Source: Anodontia alba (lineage: Eukaryota > Mollusca > Bivalvia > Lucinida > Lucinidae). Taken from it: a stretch of 64,000 nt of DNA. Shown here one piece after another: positions 45,351 to 55,166 of this stretch. Made by a program: the position numbers and the translations under genes. Position 1 is the first letter of the stretch; each line of letters starts with the position of its first letter. The stretch lies in NCBI GenBank assembly GCA_964016985.1, contig OZ024828.1, positions 73,777,264 through 73,841,263 on the forward strand, in the 5' to 3' direction. The notes beneath the pieces were generated by a model that was given only the letters and a program-made list of their open reading frames with translations, was not told the DNA's origin and ran no database searches.

Positions 45351-45419
45351 AGTGTTCGAAATTCATAATCATACTTTTATAATTACAAATAGTGACTATT
45401 ATTTCCAAAGATAACTCAC

Positions 45420-45551
45420 CTGTAAATCAAAGTGTTTGATGCCAAGCTCCTTAGCATTCTGAATGACCGTGTAAACCTGCTGGCACATATCAATCTCTTT
45501 TTCTGTCATACCACTCGCTGTCAAATGTGTCCATATTGTCTGTATATCCAG
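45420..45551 (-). CDS. Internal coding exon, GTF3C1 (TFIIIC subunit 1)-like
   Basis: This is a 132-nt minus-strand exon of exactly 44 codons, phase 0 at both ends. The acceptor reads tatttatcattccag and the donor is gtgagttatc. The peptide begins LDIQTIWTHLTASG, continues EKEIDMCQQVYTVIQ and ends ELGIKHFDLQ. Hydrophobic residues repeat as in a winged-helix or DEP-like fold. From memory, the spacing SG-x22-GI-x4-L followed by x-x-x-F (F from the next exon) matches, without gaps, the C-terminal helical region of vertebrate GTF3C1, the B-box-binding subunit of RNA polymerase III factor TFIIIC. That assignment is inference and needs a protein search. A MITE starts about 22 bp upstream of the acceptor. 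Exon status is much firmer than gene identity. Confidence 0.72.
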
Positions 45552-45572
45552 CTGGAATGATAAATACTGAAC

Positions 45573-45765
45573 TTAAACCTAGTCCTGCTGAACCCGGACA
45601 TGCCCTGTCTTTGTAAACAGTGTTGATCCAGATCAGTCAGTTTCTTCAGAAGGCACCTTCTCTGGAGTTGCACTGTTTGTCATTCAATATGTGAATTTGT
45701 ATCAATAGCCTGGATCAAGCAATCTGATTAGCTGACAATTAAAAGTGGCCATGGACATGGATAGC
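45573..45765. repeat. MITE-B copy, right end lost
   Basis: Left end ttaaacctagtcctgctgaa, palindrome gatccagatcagtcagtttc with a diverged partner; the right terminal repeat is missing after agtggccatgga. It begins about 22 bp upstream of the acceptor of the 45420-45551 exon. Confidence 0.75.
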
Positions 45766-45944
45766 CCCGCCTGAAAAACTTAAATGCAAATTGCTGACGC
45801 CTGAAAACCTTAAACACAAATTGCTAACGCCATCTTGGATGCAGACAGAGATGGACGGACTGACAGAGGGATGGAAGGACTTACACTATACACTATATGC
45901 CCTTTCCATCATTCTTCAAATGGCATAAAAAACAAGGCTTGGCA

Positions 45945-46378
45945 TTTCATGTGAGTAGATAAAAATTCTTAGTCTGTGACTTTAATGTCAAAGGTCATAA
46001 GCAGTTATGAGAGTGGTACTGAGTAAAATATGGACCAATATCAGCCAAGGGACCACTAAACTATCCAGGAGTTTGGCTAATATGATCTCTTAAAAGCTTT
46101 AACATAAATCCTTAACCCTTGTCCTGCTGAATAAATTGAGATGCCACACCAACTTCTAATTTTCAGCCAATCAGGTTACTTGATCCACATTGTTGCTATA
46201 GATTTGTATACTTGATGGCAAACAGTGCAGATCCAGATCAGTTGGCTTCTTCAGAAGTCAACTGACCTGGATCAACACTGTTTGCAAAACAGGATATATC
46301 CGGGTTCAGCAGGATAAGGGTTAACATTAGTGGATGCTGATGCCAATGCTGATGCCTGGGTAGTGTAATAGCTCATAC
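45945..46378 (+). repeat. Hairpin-ended element interior, split by a MITE-B
   Basis: aaattcttagtctgtgactt...ttaacataaatcc (45970-46111) and attagtggatgctgatgcca...gtaatagctca (46325-46375) match the inside of 38771-39113. Confidence 0.55.
46112..46324. repeat. MITE-B copy
   Basis: Ends ttaacccttgtcctgctgaa and ttcagcaggataagggttaa; palindrome gcagatccagatcagttggc with slightly diverged mirror. Confidence 0.88.
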
Positions 46379-46492
46379 TGTATAGATGAAATGCACTATT
46401 TAAATCTATCCTTTTTCATACATGGGAAGTTCTGTTATTTCCTCTTTCTTTTTTTTTTTTTTTTGCATCAATACTCATCTTATGGTACTTAC

Positions 46493-46531
46493 CAAGACAA
46501 TGCCAATAAGTATCCTAAAGGTATGAATATT
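46493..46531 (-). CDS. Possible small exon upstream of the 45.5 kb exon
   Basis: A minus-strand strong donor (gtaagtacc) is preceded by a 39-nt phase-0 frame NIHTFRILIGIVL and acceptor tgctacttttgcattag. It would join in frame to LDIQTIW of the next exon. The TF-x2-LI spacing faintly resembles the stretch just before the same region in GTF3C1, from memory. Very short, so it could be chance. Confidence 0.26.
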
Positions 46532-46604
46532 CTAATGCAAAAGTAGCAAAGCATATATCTTCTGACTGGACCTGTGTCCACCTGTAGCAGGGTAAAGGCA
46601 AATA

Positions 46605-46770
46605 TTCTTTAGCATGCTGTGGGCAAATTCAGGAAACAAATTGATATTTCTTTATCGCTTTTTTTTTTTTTTTTTTATTTAGAAATTAGGATTTGACATT
46701 TAAGACAATATTTGTATTAAATAATAACCCTATTTTCAGGGGAAAAAAATAAGAAACTATCATAGCTGCA
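46605..46770. repeat. MITE-D copy, decayed
   Basis: Edges tttagcatgctgtgggcaaa; one arm atttgacatttaagacaat, with a poly-T. Confidence 0.55.
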
Positions 46771-46794
46771 TATCAGAGGGGGTATGCAAATAAT

Positions 46795-46950
46795 ATTTTT
46801 CTTCTTTCACAATGAAAACATATGTTGTGGGTATTTATCAGAAGCCTCTCGGCCTGGCACTTCTAATGAGTACCACAACATATGTTTTCATTGAGAAATT
46901 AGAAATATATCACTATTTTTCTGTTGAAAAAACATCTTATCTGGAGCTAT
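46795..46950. repeat. MITE-C1 copy
   Basis: gaaaacatatgttgtgggta / accacaacatatgttttcat, right edge tcttatctggagctatga. Confidence 0.75.
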
Positions 46951-47169
46951 GAACTATATTTGAAAATGTCAGCATACAAAAGTTTTTAGCAGCATGCTAA
47001 GTGACAACAGATAGAAATGGTCATTTAATATAAACTGTAGTACCTAAAGGCTACTGCACCCTCGGTAATATCAATTTAATAATTTCTAGAAATAATTCCT
47101 CCTATAACTGTCTCAGTGTCATTTTCTAATATGATATGATGGAAATGACCTCTAGATTTCCAAATAATT

Positions 47170-47385
47170 CTACCGTAGATACTCTAAGTATTCAAAAAGA
47201 CGGGTGTAAGCAAACAGTGTAAATCCTGATCAGACACTGCAGAATGCAATGTCTGATCAGGGTCTACACTGTCAGCAGTTTTTAGACAAACTGACAGGTA
47301 GTAAAATGAATTGATTCAAACTTAAGGACAAATATGGATTGGAATTAAGGTGTCCCAATATTTAGGGTAAAAATGGTATAATAAG
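47170..47385 (+). repeat. MITE-A copy, full length
   Basis: Ends taccgtagatactctaagta and gtcccaatatttagggtaaa; hairpin gatcagacactgcagaatgc and mirror. Confidence 0.8.
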
Positions 47386-47779
47386 CACAGCTCCTGACAA
47401 TGTTATACTTTACAGTTTTTCTACCCTTCTTATACAAACAGTACTAGTGCTGGTAAATTTTATGACAGAAGCCTCTCCAAGACAAAACCGACCTTAAGAT
47501 ATATGCTTCTAGCAGATATTTCTGCCACTCTGTACATTCATTTTTTTTTATTTTGTTTTTTGGTTTCTTTTTCATGTTTTTTGCTGCAGTAACATTCTTT
47601 GTTGTTGTTGTTTTTGTTTTTTTTTGTTTTTTTTTTTCTTTTTTACAAAATAGTGTCTCTCTCCAAGCACTAATTGTAATGTAGAAAAATTGTTTGTCTC
47701 GAGCAGTCCACTTAGCATGTTGCATAAAATTTTCAGCAGATGACATTTTGAAAATATTTTTCATATTTTCCCCAGATGT

Positions 47780-48045
47780 TTATGTGCAAAATGAAGTTGA
47801 ACAAACACAAATTTATGAGTAAATATGTGTCAAAAGAAAACCATTTTATGGGGCTTTGTGTGATCCAGGCTCATTTTGTAACTTGTGAAATAAATGCTGA
47901 GGTTCAATCAATCAAATCATCCAAATTTTCATTTAAATCCTATTAGAAAGTATTGCAGTTCTATTTTGATGGAGCAGCTTGCAATCTTTTGAGAAAACCA
48001 GCCACATGATATTAGGTGAGTGATCCATTTGACTACTTGGTGTGT
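47780..48045. other. Unique DNA
   Basis: Nothing recognised between a MITE-D end (47700-47775) and the MITE-D copy at 48050. Confidence 0.35.
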
Positions 48046-48049
48046 TCAA

Positions 48050-48300
48050 ACACTTAGCATGCTGGGTAAAATTTTTGCAGACGACAAATCAATGACATAT
48101 TTTTTTTTTTTTTTTCCCCAGAAAATAGACTTTCACATTTCATGCAAAGTGTCTCCTCAGGAGACACTTTGTATGAAATGTCAAAGCCTATTTTCTGGGA
48201 AAAATAAGAACAAATTTTTCAAATTGTCACCTGCTGAATTTTTTACCCAAATTGTCTGCTGACATTTTCACTCATTCATCCAGCATGCTAAGCATTAAAA
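48050..48300. repeat. MITE-D copy, near full length
   Basis: Arms cacatttcatgcaaagtgtc and mirror around tcctcagga; edges cacttagcatgctgggtaaa and cagcatgctaagcattaaaa are inverted copies of each other and define the family ends. Confidence 0.85.
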
Positions 48301-48361
48301 TGTTGACAGAGAGGCAAACAGCAAATATTTAGGGTAAATATTGCACACGAAAAGGCTGCCC

Positions 48362-48646
48362 ATCAGGAAAACATGCCTATATAATTTTGACCCCCTGTAA
48401 CCCCACTTTTATATAGTAAAACTGGGGTTTACAGGGGTATACATTATTTTTCTTATTTCTGCTCAAAACATAGATTGTGGGTACTCGTTAGAACCGCCTC
48501 ACCAAGGCGGTTCTAACAAGTACCTACAAGCTATGTTTTGAGCAGAAATATGAAAAATATCAGAGGTTTTATCTGAAAATTTTCAGTTTTGGAGGTGAAA
48601 TTTTCTACATAATTTTTATTTGCATAGGCGTGTTTTCGTAATGCAG
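48362..48646. repeat. MITE-C2 copy
   Basis: Ends gaaaacatgcctatataatt and ataggcgtgttttcgtaatg; hairpin gaaccgcctcaccaaggcgg. Confidence 0.85.
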
Positions 48647-48911
48647 ACTGCCAGCCTATACTACTAACCTCCATGTTGATACTGACCAGACAATATGTAA
48701 ACAGTGAAGACAGCAATGTATCTATTTGGGGTCAACTCTGTTCACTAATATACTGAATAATTTTGTTTTGAGCCATGACTCCTAATGTCATTCACTTCCT
48801 GGGACTCTCTGTAGTTAGGGACTAACAAAATTATCAAACTTCAACTTACAAGTAAGTCTTATTTAATATTTCAATTATTTAACACCAGGTCAACCCTAGT
48901 GGACTATTTTA

Positions 48912-50180
48912 CGAGGGCAAGTCAATAAGTAACCAGCCTATCCCATTTCCAATTGACCGAGACACCCACGATTTTCATGCCTTGTTTCAATACATGTTTT
49001 AGGCCTGAGAGCAAAATTGCACCCTTATATCGTGTCATTCACTCATAAGATATTGAATGTCAAACATGGCTAGCGATGCAAAAGCAAGCTTTTCGTCAAA
49101 AGTTGAGTACAGTGCTGTAATTCGGTACTTGTATTTGAAAGGAAAACAGGTCAGGAAATACACTGCGAGTTGACCAATGTTTATGGGTCTTCTGCACCAT
49201 CATCTGCACAAGTAAAATTCTGGGTTGGGGAATTCAAACGCGATAGAACATCTTTAGAAGACGAAACCAGGTCTGGACACCCATCAGATGCCACCGATGA
49301 AGAAATGTGTAACAAAGTACGAGATCTGATGTACTCTGATAGGCGAGTTAAGGTGGAAGAAATAACGAATGCATTACAAATTTCACATGGTAGCGTTTCA
49401 ACAATTTTACATGATCGCTTGGGTATGCGCAAGCTAACAGCCTGTTGGGTCCCAAAATCCCTTAGCAATGAGCAAATGGCAACCAGAGCATCAGTATGCA
49501 GTGCATTGTTGAAGCGGTTTAGGTCAAAGGAAGATGATTTCCTTTCACGTCTGGTGACTGTAGATGAGACCTGGGTCCATTATTATGAGCCAGAGAATAA
49601 AGCTCAAAATCACCAGTGGGTTGGGCCGGGGTCTCGAGACCAAAGAAGTTCAAAACGCAACCCTCTGCTGGCAAGGTGATGGCAACTGTATTTTGGGATG
49701 CACAAGGCGTTATTATGTTGGACTTTCTAGCAAAAAAAGTACAATAACAGGTGCCTATTATGCAAATTTGCTCAACCAACTGAGAACTGCGATCCGTGAA
49801 AAATGTTGAGGTAAACTCTCCAAAGGGATTCTGCTCCAACAGGACAATGCGAGAGTCCACACTTGCAAAACTGCAATGGATGCTGTTGAGTGGAATGGGT
49901 ACGAGCTAATACCGCAACCCGCCTATTCTCCGGACTTAGCTCCTAGTGACTACTTCCTATTCCCAAACTTGAAAAAGGATATCCGTGGACGTCATTTCCA
50001 GTCCAACGAAGAAGTCGTGGTGGCAGTTGAGGAGTGAGTCAGAGACAAGGACCCTGGCTTCTTCTGGGCTGACGGCACTGGTTGGTCCAAGTGCATCATT
50101 CTAGAAGGCAATTACATCGAAAAAGAAGAGATCGATCTCACCCAGAAATGTTAGGCTGTTTTTTTATTCACTCGCCCTCG
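48912..50180 (+). mobile_element. mariner-family transposon relic
   Basis: 1269 bp between TA dinucleotides (48910-48911, 50181-50182). Inverted ends cgagggcaagtcaataagta and the complement of ttattcactcgccctcg, both continuing to a shared cagcct motif. Size and TA target are typical of mariner. It contains a broken transposase gene. Confidence 0.88.
49066..50154 (+). pseudogene. mariner transposase, frameshifted
   Basis: ATG at 49066 begins MASDAKASFSSKVEYS. A frameshift near 49150 moves to the frame with EIHCELTNVYG, then the DNA-binding part (RTSLEDETRSGHPSDATDE, EITNALQISHGSVSTIL). The catalytic motifs are VDETWVHYYEPE (first Asp), LQQDNARVHTC (second Asp) and SPDLAPSDYFLF (third Asp, the D34D spacing of mariner). 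Further breaks lie near 49625-49680 and 49807 (TGA), plus a stop near 50036. It ends TAG at 50152-50154. About 360 codons with breaks ignored, near the usual 340-350. The key Asp codons survive but the product cannot be made. Confidence 0.85.
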
Positions 50181-50219
50181 TATATCAGCTTCAAGTGAAA
50201 GAAAGTAAAGAAATAGAAG

Positions 50220-50485
50220 AGCTAGTGCATTGTGGGATGGAGTATGGCAGGCCTGAATCAGATGTTGAGGGTGAGAGGATCCTAGATCAAATAGCATTTA
50301 ACCTGCTTCTTAGGAACATGTTTCAAGAAACATGACAGCCATCTCATCATGTACAAGTCGGGAAACTCAATCATGCAGATAGACTTCATCCTTTTCCACA
50401 GGATCATGCACATTTGTTACAGATGTGAAAGTGATCCCTGGCGAAGAAGTAACCCTGCTACATCAGCTTCTTGTTAGCGACATGA
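50220..50485 (+). pseudogene. RTE-like element copy 2, endonuclease end
   Basis: Matches the minus-strand copy from the gcaggctggaaccagatg region: gttgagggtgagaggatcct, cttctt(a/g)ggaacatgtttca, agatagacttcatccttttc, gatccctggcgaagaagtaa. It is disrupted by small indels. Upstream sequence does not match, so this copy is 5'-truncated about 40 bp right of the mariner. Confidence 0.75.
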
Positions 50486-50713
50486 TAATAATAATAATAA
50501 TAATAATAATCGACTTTATTTAAAGAGGGTAACACATTTAGTAAACTAATACTAATTTTCCATGTGGCCCTCTTTTTTCCTGGATAGTAACCAGTACTAA
50601 GCAATGTGGATAAAGTTTCTTGCTCAAGGAAACAACACTTGATGTTAGTGGGGATCGAACCCGGTATCTCTCGATCTCGAGTCCGATGCTTTACCACTGC
50701 CCCACAGCGCTCC
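50486..50713 (-). repeat. SINE-2 copy inserted in the RTE-like element
   Basis: Minus-strand head gtggagcgctgtggggcagt (A-box-like ggggcagtggtaaagc) and B box cgggttcgatcccc; the body ends in (ATT)n, seen as (TAA)n at 50484-50510. Duplication acatga at 50480-50485 and 50714-50719. The RTE copy on the other strand reads straight through this site. Confidence 0.82.
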
Positions 50714-51973
50714 ACATGAGGATTGATGTGCCACTAAAGTCCAAGCACAAGTTCACCCATCGTCTTAAAGTTTGGAAGCTTAAAGACCCTCAGACAAGCA
50801 ATCATTTCCAGGTAGTCTACAACTTGCGTGTGAACGCGTCTGCAGGTATAGCTGATGCTGACACTGAGGATATCTCGAACAACATCAAGACAACTGAGGA
50901 GGTGTGTGGCAAAATTCTGCCCCACAGTTGGCGTCCTGAAACCTGGTGGTGGAATGAGCATGTGGTAAAGGCCATTGCAGCCAAGTCGAAAGCTTTCAAG
51001 ACATGGAAGACTAGTAAAGGCACTAGGGAATCATACAATGCAGCCAAACACATTACCAGACATGCAGTGCACCTTGCTCATCAAGAAGCAGACAAGGAGG
51101 TCTATCAGAATATTGACTCCAAGTCTTCTGAAGTCTACCGCCTTGCTAAGCAGTTTAGAAGAGAGAAAGCTGATGTTGTAGGCAACAAGAATGATGCAGG
51201 GGTAATGTCAATGGGTGAAGACTCAAAGCAGAAGGCCTTGTTAGAGCACTACAAAATGCTTCTCAATGTTGAGTTTGACTGGGACCCAGACCATCTGTCT
51301 GATGAACCACCAGTGGAAGGCCCCCCCATCCCAATCACCACTGATATGTTTAAGAAGGCTATCTCCCAAATGAAGGCGGGCAAAGCATTGGGCCCATCAG
51401 GCATAGTGGTGGAGATGATATGAGCAGCGGGTGGCACAGGCGCCTCCATGATCTGTGACTTTGAAGCTGCAATCATTCGCGATGGTAAGGTACCCTCCAA
51501 CTGGGAGCAGAGTTTAACTGTCTGCCTATACAAGGGTAAGGGGGATGCATTAGACGGGCAACAACTGCGGTCTCAAGTTGACAATCAGGTCATGAAAGTC
51601 CTGGAGAGGATTGTGGACGGCCTCATCGGACAGTTGGTGTCAATCAATGATTTCCAGTTTGGCTTCCTACCAGGCAGAGGCACAACAGACGCAATCTTTG
51701 TTGTCAGGCAGCTGCAAGTGAAGTATCTAGATGCCAAAAAGAGGCTCTACATGGCTTTCCTAGAGTTGCCAAGGCTTATGATTGAGTGACTAGGAAGGTC
51801 ATCTGGTGGGCACTGAGAAAACTTGGTGTGGAGGAGTGGATTGTACGACTGGTCCAGGGGATGTATGCCAACGCATGGAGCCATGTCCATGTTGATGAGG
51901 TGTAAAGTGGAGAGTTTGCAGTGAAGGTCTGAGTTCACCAAGGCTCAGTGCTCAGCCCGCTGCTCTTCATCAG
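50714..51973 (+). pseudogene. RTE-like element copy 2, linker and partial reverse transcriptase
   Basis: Long open frame to 51423 covering MRIDVPLKSKHKFTHRLKVW, GIADADTEDISNNIKTTEE, WWWNEHVVKAIAAKSKAFK and QMKAGKALGPSGIVVEMI, then TGA. It continues in another frame with VPSNWEQSLTVCLYKGKGD, FGFLPGRGTTDAIFVVRQ and RLYMAF before breaks. It ends abruptly after the motif B equivalent (gctgctcttcatca, 51973), where array sequence begins. The YADD motif and 3' end are absent. Confidence 0.82.
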
Positions 51974-52461
51974 AGAAACGAAAAATAGATTTTCAAGATG
52001 GCCAACTTGGACTTCCGATCGGAATGATTTTAGCTGTTTTTGATCCACAAGTCACCCTGATGCTTCCTACTAAGTTTCAAGTCAACTGGCCTTTTATTTC
52101 AGGAGAAGAAGCAAAAAATCGATTTTCAAGATGGCCCCCACCTTGAATAGGAATGATTTTAGCAGTTTTTGATCTACAAGTCACCTCGATGCTTCCTGTC
52201 AATTGGCCTTTCGATACAGGAGAAGAAGCGAAAAATAGATTTTCAAGATGGCCGCCATTTTGGATTTCCGATCGGAACAGTTTTAGCTATTTTTGATCTA
52301 CAAGTCACCCCAATGCTTCCTACCAAGTTTCAAGTCAACTGGATCAGGGGTGTAGGAGGAGTAGGCTTTTCAAGCAAATTGTTGATGACGGACGTGGGAC
52401 GACGGACATTGACCGATCACAATAGCTCACCTTAAGCACTTCATGCTCAGGTGAGCTAAAA
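51974..52461 (+). repeat. Hairpin-ended array element, 3' part
   Basis: About three to four monomers of the 43.7-45.3 kb type (ttttcaagatggccgccatt, tgatctacaagtcacc) and the 3' end: gacggacgtgggacgacgga, then the agctcacctta / tgctcaggtgagct hairpin. The 5' part is missing at the junction with the RTE-like fragment. Confidence 0.8.
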
Positions 52462-52524
52462 AGTATTATATTGAGTTGAGGTTTTATGGCCCAGTCAACC
52501 CATTAGAGTCATGTCGAGCCAGTA

Positions 52525-52915
52525 CAAAAGTGTCATAAAGAGGTTTGGGTGTACTTACAGTAAACATCCTAGTTTCATACTTTTTTTGCATAAACTGTTT
52601 TTATAAAGCTGCTTCAGTCTTGGTGAAAAAGTAATTAGTGTAGACCGTTCTCAGACAGTTCCTTTGTGAGCAGTCTGATCTGGGTATGCCTTGTTTGAAT
52701 ATGCTTCTTAACAGATAAGTATGATGTATGCAATTTTTCTTTTATTAATGGCAAGTGCCTGTAATTTCAATTACTGTCCAATTCATTTACAATCTAAAAT
52801 ATCAGCCAGCATCCAGAAATGGAGTTGTTCCCAAATGAAAAGAAAACTGATCCTTATAATACGTAATGAATTTTGACAGCTTAAAAGTTTCAGATCAACA
52901 AAGGCTGCCTGTTCA
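52525..52915. other. Unique DNA with MITE traces
   Basis: A fragment of SINE-1 (gttgaggttttatggcccag, 52475-52510) precedes it. gtgtcataaagaggtttgg resembles the end of the 2695-2907 MITE. A MITE-A/E trace (gtgagcagtctgatctgggt) lies near 52670. Confidence 0.4.
52559..52594 (-). CDS. Possible small exon further upstream
   Basis: This is a 36-nt minus-strand phase-0 frame, FMQKKYETRMFT, with donor gtaagtacac and a weak acceptor (ataaaaacag). Phase agrees with the candidates at 46.5 and 45.5 kb. Nothing else supports it. Confidence 0.15.
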
Positions 52916-54654
52916 AAAACAAGAGGCCCATGGGCAACAATTCGTTCACCTGAGTAAAATGGCCACTGAATATCTGCAGATGCCATACAACTTTCTTCCA
53001 ACATTACCACATTTTCCCCATATAAGAGTATGGAGCTGCAAATCTGACTTGCCATAGAAAGGTCAATGGTCATCCTACGATAATCATTTGATTAAACTTG
53101 GTGGACCTTAAGTCCCAGATGCTATATACCAAGATTCAGCCTTGAAGCTTTCTTGGTTCGTGAGAAGAACATTTTTACCATATATAGGCATGACTGCCAT
53201 CTTGTTTAAAGCTGCAGAACAAATTGATAATATGCCTTCGAAAGAAGGTCCAAAGTGTAATTTGGTGAAAATTGGTCAAGCTGTTTCAGAGAAGATGTTT
53301 TAAAGATTAAAAGATTTTATACATGTACATAGCTCAAGGGCTAGGGCAGATAACCAAGGAGGACAAAATTTTGATTGTAACTAAAAGGGTTTGCTACTTT
53401 GATTATACATTGTAAGTATCAGCCAGCAATCTTTAATACATTTTCAGAAAATCATTTTACAATATTTTCCCCATACAAGAGTATGGGAATGCAAATTGAC
53501 CTTGCCATAAAGGTCAAAGGTCAACCTAGAATCATTATTTGAATCAACTTGGTAGGCCTTAATTCCCCGAAGCTGTATACCAAGTTTCCGCCTTGAGGCT
53601 TTCTTGGTTCTGGAGAAGTAGATTTTTTTGTGTTTTTTTTTTTTTTTTTTCCATATATGAGCATGGTGGACTGTTTAAACAAATTGATAATACCTTTGAC
53701 AGAAAGCCTAATGTGAAATCTGGTGAAAATTGGTCAAGCTGTTTCAGAGAAGAAGATGTTTAAAGATTACGATATTTTATACATGCATACAGCCCTAGGG
53801 CAAGGGCAGATAACCCTCTGGGACAAAATTTTTGTTGTAACTAAAGGTTGTTACTACTTTGATCATACATTGGAAGTTTCAGCCATTGGTCTTTAATACA
53901 TTTTGAGAAACTGAATTTTCAATATTTTCCCCATACAAATGCATAAAGACGTAAATTTGACCGTTCTATGAAAAGTTCAAATGTCAACCTGGGTTCATCA
54001 TTTGAACAAATTTGGATAACCTTGTCTCCAATGCTCTGTAACAAGATACAGCCTTGAAGCTTTCTTGGTTCTGGAGAAGAAGATTTTTAAGTGTTTTCCA
54101 CCATATATGGGCATGGCGGCCATCTTGTTTAATAATGCAAATTGATAATAAGCCTCCGACAGAAGGCCAATGTGAAATCTGGTGAAAACTGGTCAAACTG
54201 TTCAAAGATTATGAGATTTTATACAGCCCAGGGGAAAGGGAAGTTAAGCCTGGAGGACAACATTTTGACTGCAACTGAAAGGGTTTGCTACTTTGATCAT
54301 ACATTGTAAGTTTCAGCCATTGGTCGCTAATACATTTTGAGAAACTGAATTTTCAATATTTTCCCCATACAAATGCAAAGGGATGCAAATTTGACCGTAT
54401 CATACAAAGGTCAAATGTCAACCTAGGTCATCACTTGAACAAACTATACGTGGCAAAAAAAGTTAGGGATATTTGTATGTATGGTGAAATAAAAGGAAAC
54501 TAAGACATATCTGAAATCTGAAATTGATATATTTGATTACATCATTTCATTTACAGACAGAAATCCATCCGTTGGAGTCTGTAGCACTAGAAGTGAATGA
54601 GAAAATTTGTATGGAAGATCACTAGGGTCACCAATAAAACCTCACAAATCTGTC

Positions 54655-55010
54655 AATATCGCGTATGTCCACCTGTTGCATCTATGCAGGCCACACAATG
54701 ACGACGCATACTCCTGATGAGTCTGGCAATCAGTAGCTGGGGTATCCTCCTCCACTCCTCCTGCAAGGCTGCGCCCAAAGCTTGAGCGTTCTTGGTCGTG
54801 GAACTCTCTGTCGTACACGCTGGCCGAGAATGTCCCAAACATGCTCGATTGGCGACAAGTCAGGGGATCGAGCAGGCCAATCGAGATGATCCACATTGTT
54901 CTGCTGCAGGAACTGCTGTACTATCCTCACCCGATGAGGTCTTGCGTTGTCATCCTGCAGCACTACGTGGTACCATAAGACTTCCTCCTCCATACCAGTC
55001 ATGTTCAACA
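54655..55010 (-). pseudogene. Tc1-like transposase, C-terminal fragment
   Basis: Minus-strand frames hold VLQDDNARPHRVRIVQQFL (second catalytic Asp), then DWPARSPDLSPIEHVWDILG (third acidic residue region) and GQRVRQRVPRPRT, then shift to ALGAALQEEWRRIPQLLIAR and IDATGGHTRY. The N-terminal DNA-binding part and first Asp are missing. Confidence 0.85.
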
Positions 55011-55018
55011 GTGGTGCA

Positions 55019-55166
55019 GTTCCTGCAGCAGAACAAAGCTTTGGGCGCAGCCTTGCAGGAGGAGTGGAAGTGGATACCCCAGCTACAGATTGCCAGACTC
55101 ATCAGGAGTATGCGTCGTCGTTATGTGGCCTGCATAGATGCAACAGGTGGACATACGCGATATTGA
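55019..55166 (+). pseudogene. Inverted second copy of the Tc1-like transposase C-terminus
   Basis: Plus-strand frame QFLQQNKALGAALQEEWKWI...IDATGGHTRY. Relative to the minus copy it lacks about 120 bp, including the SPDLSP block, with the join at gcagaacaa/agctttgggc. Confidence 0.8.
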
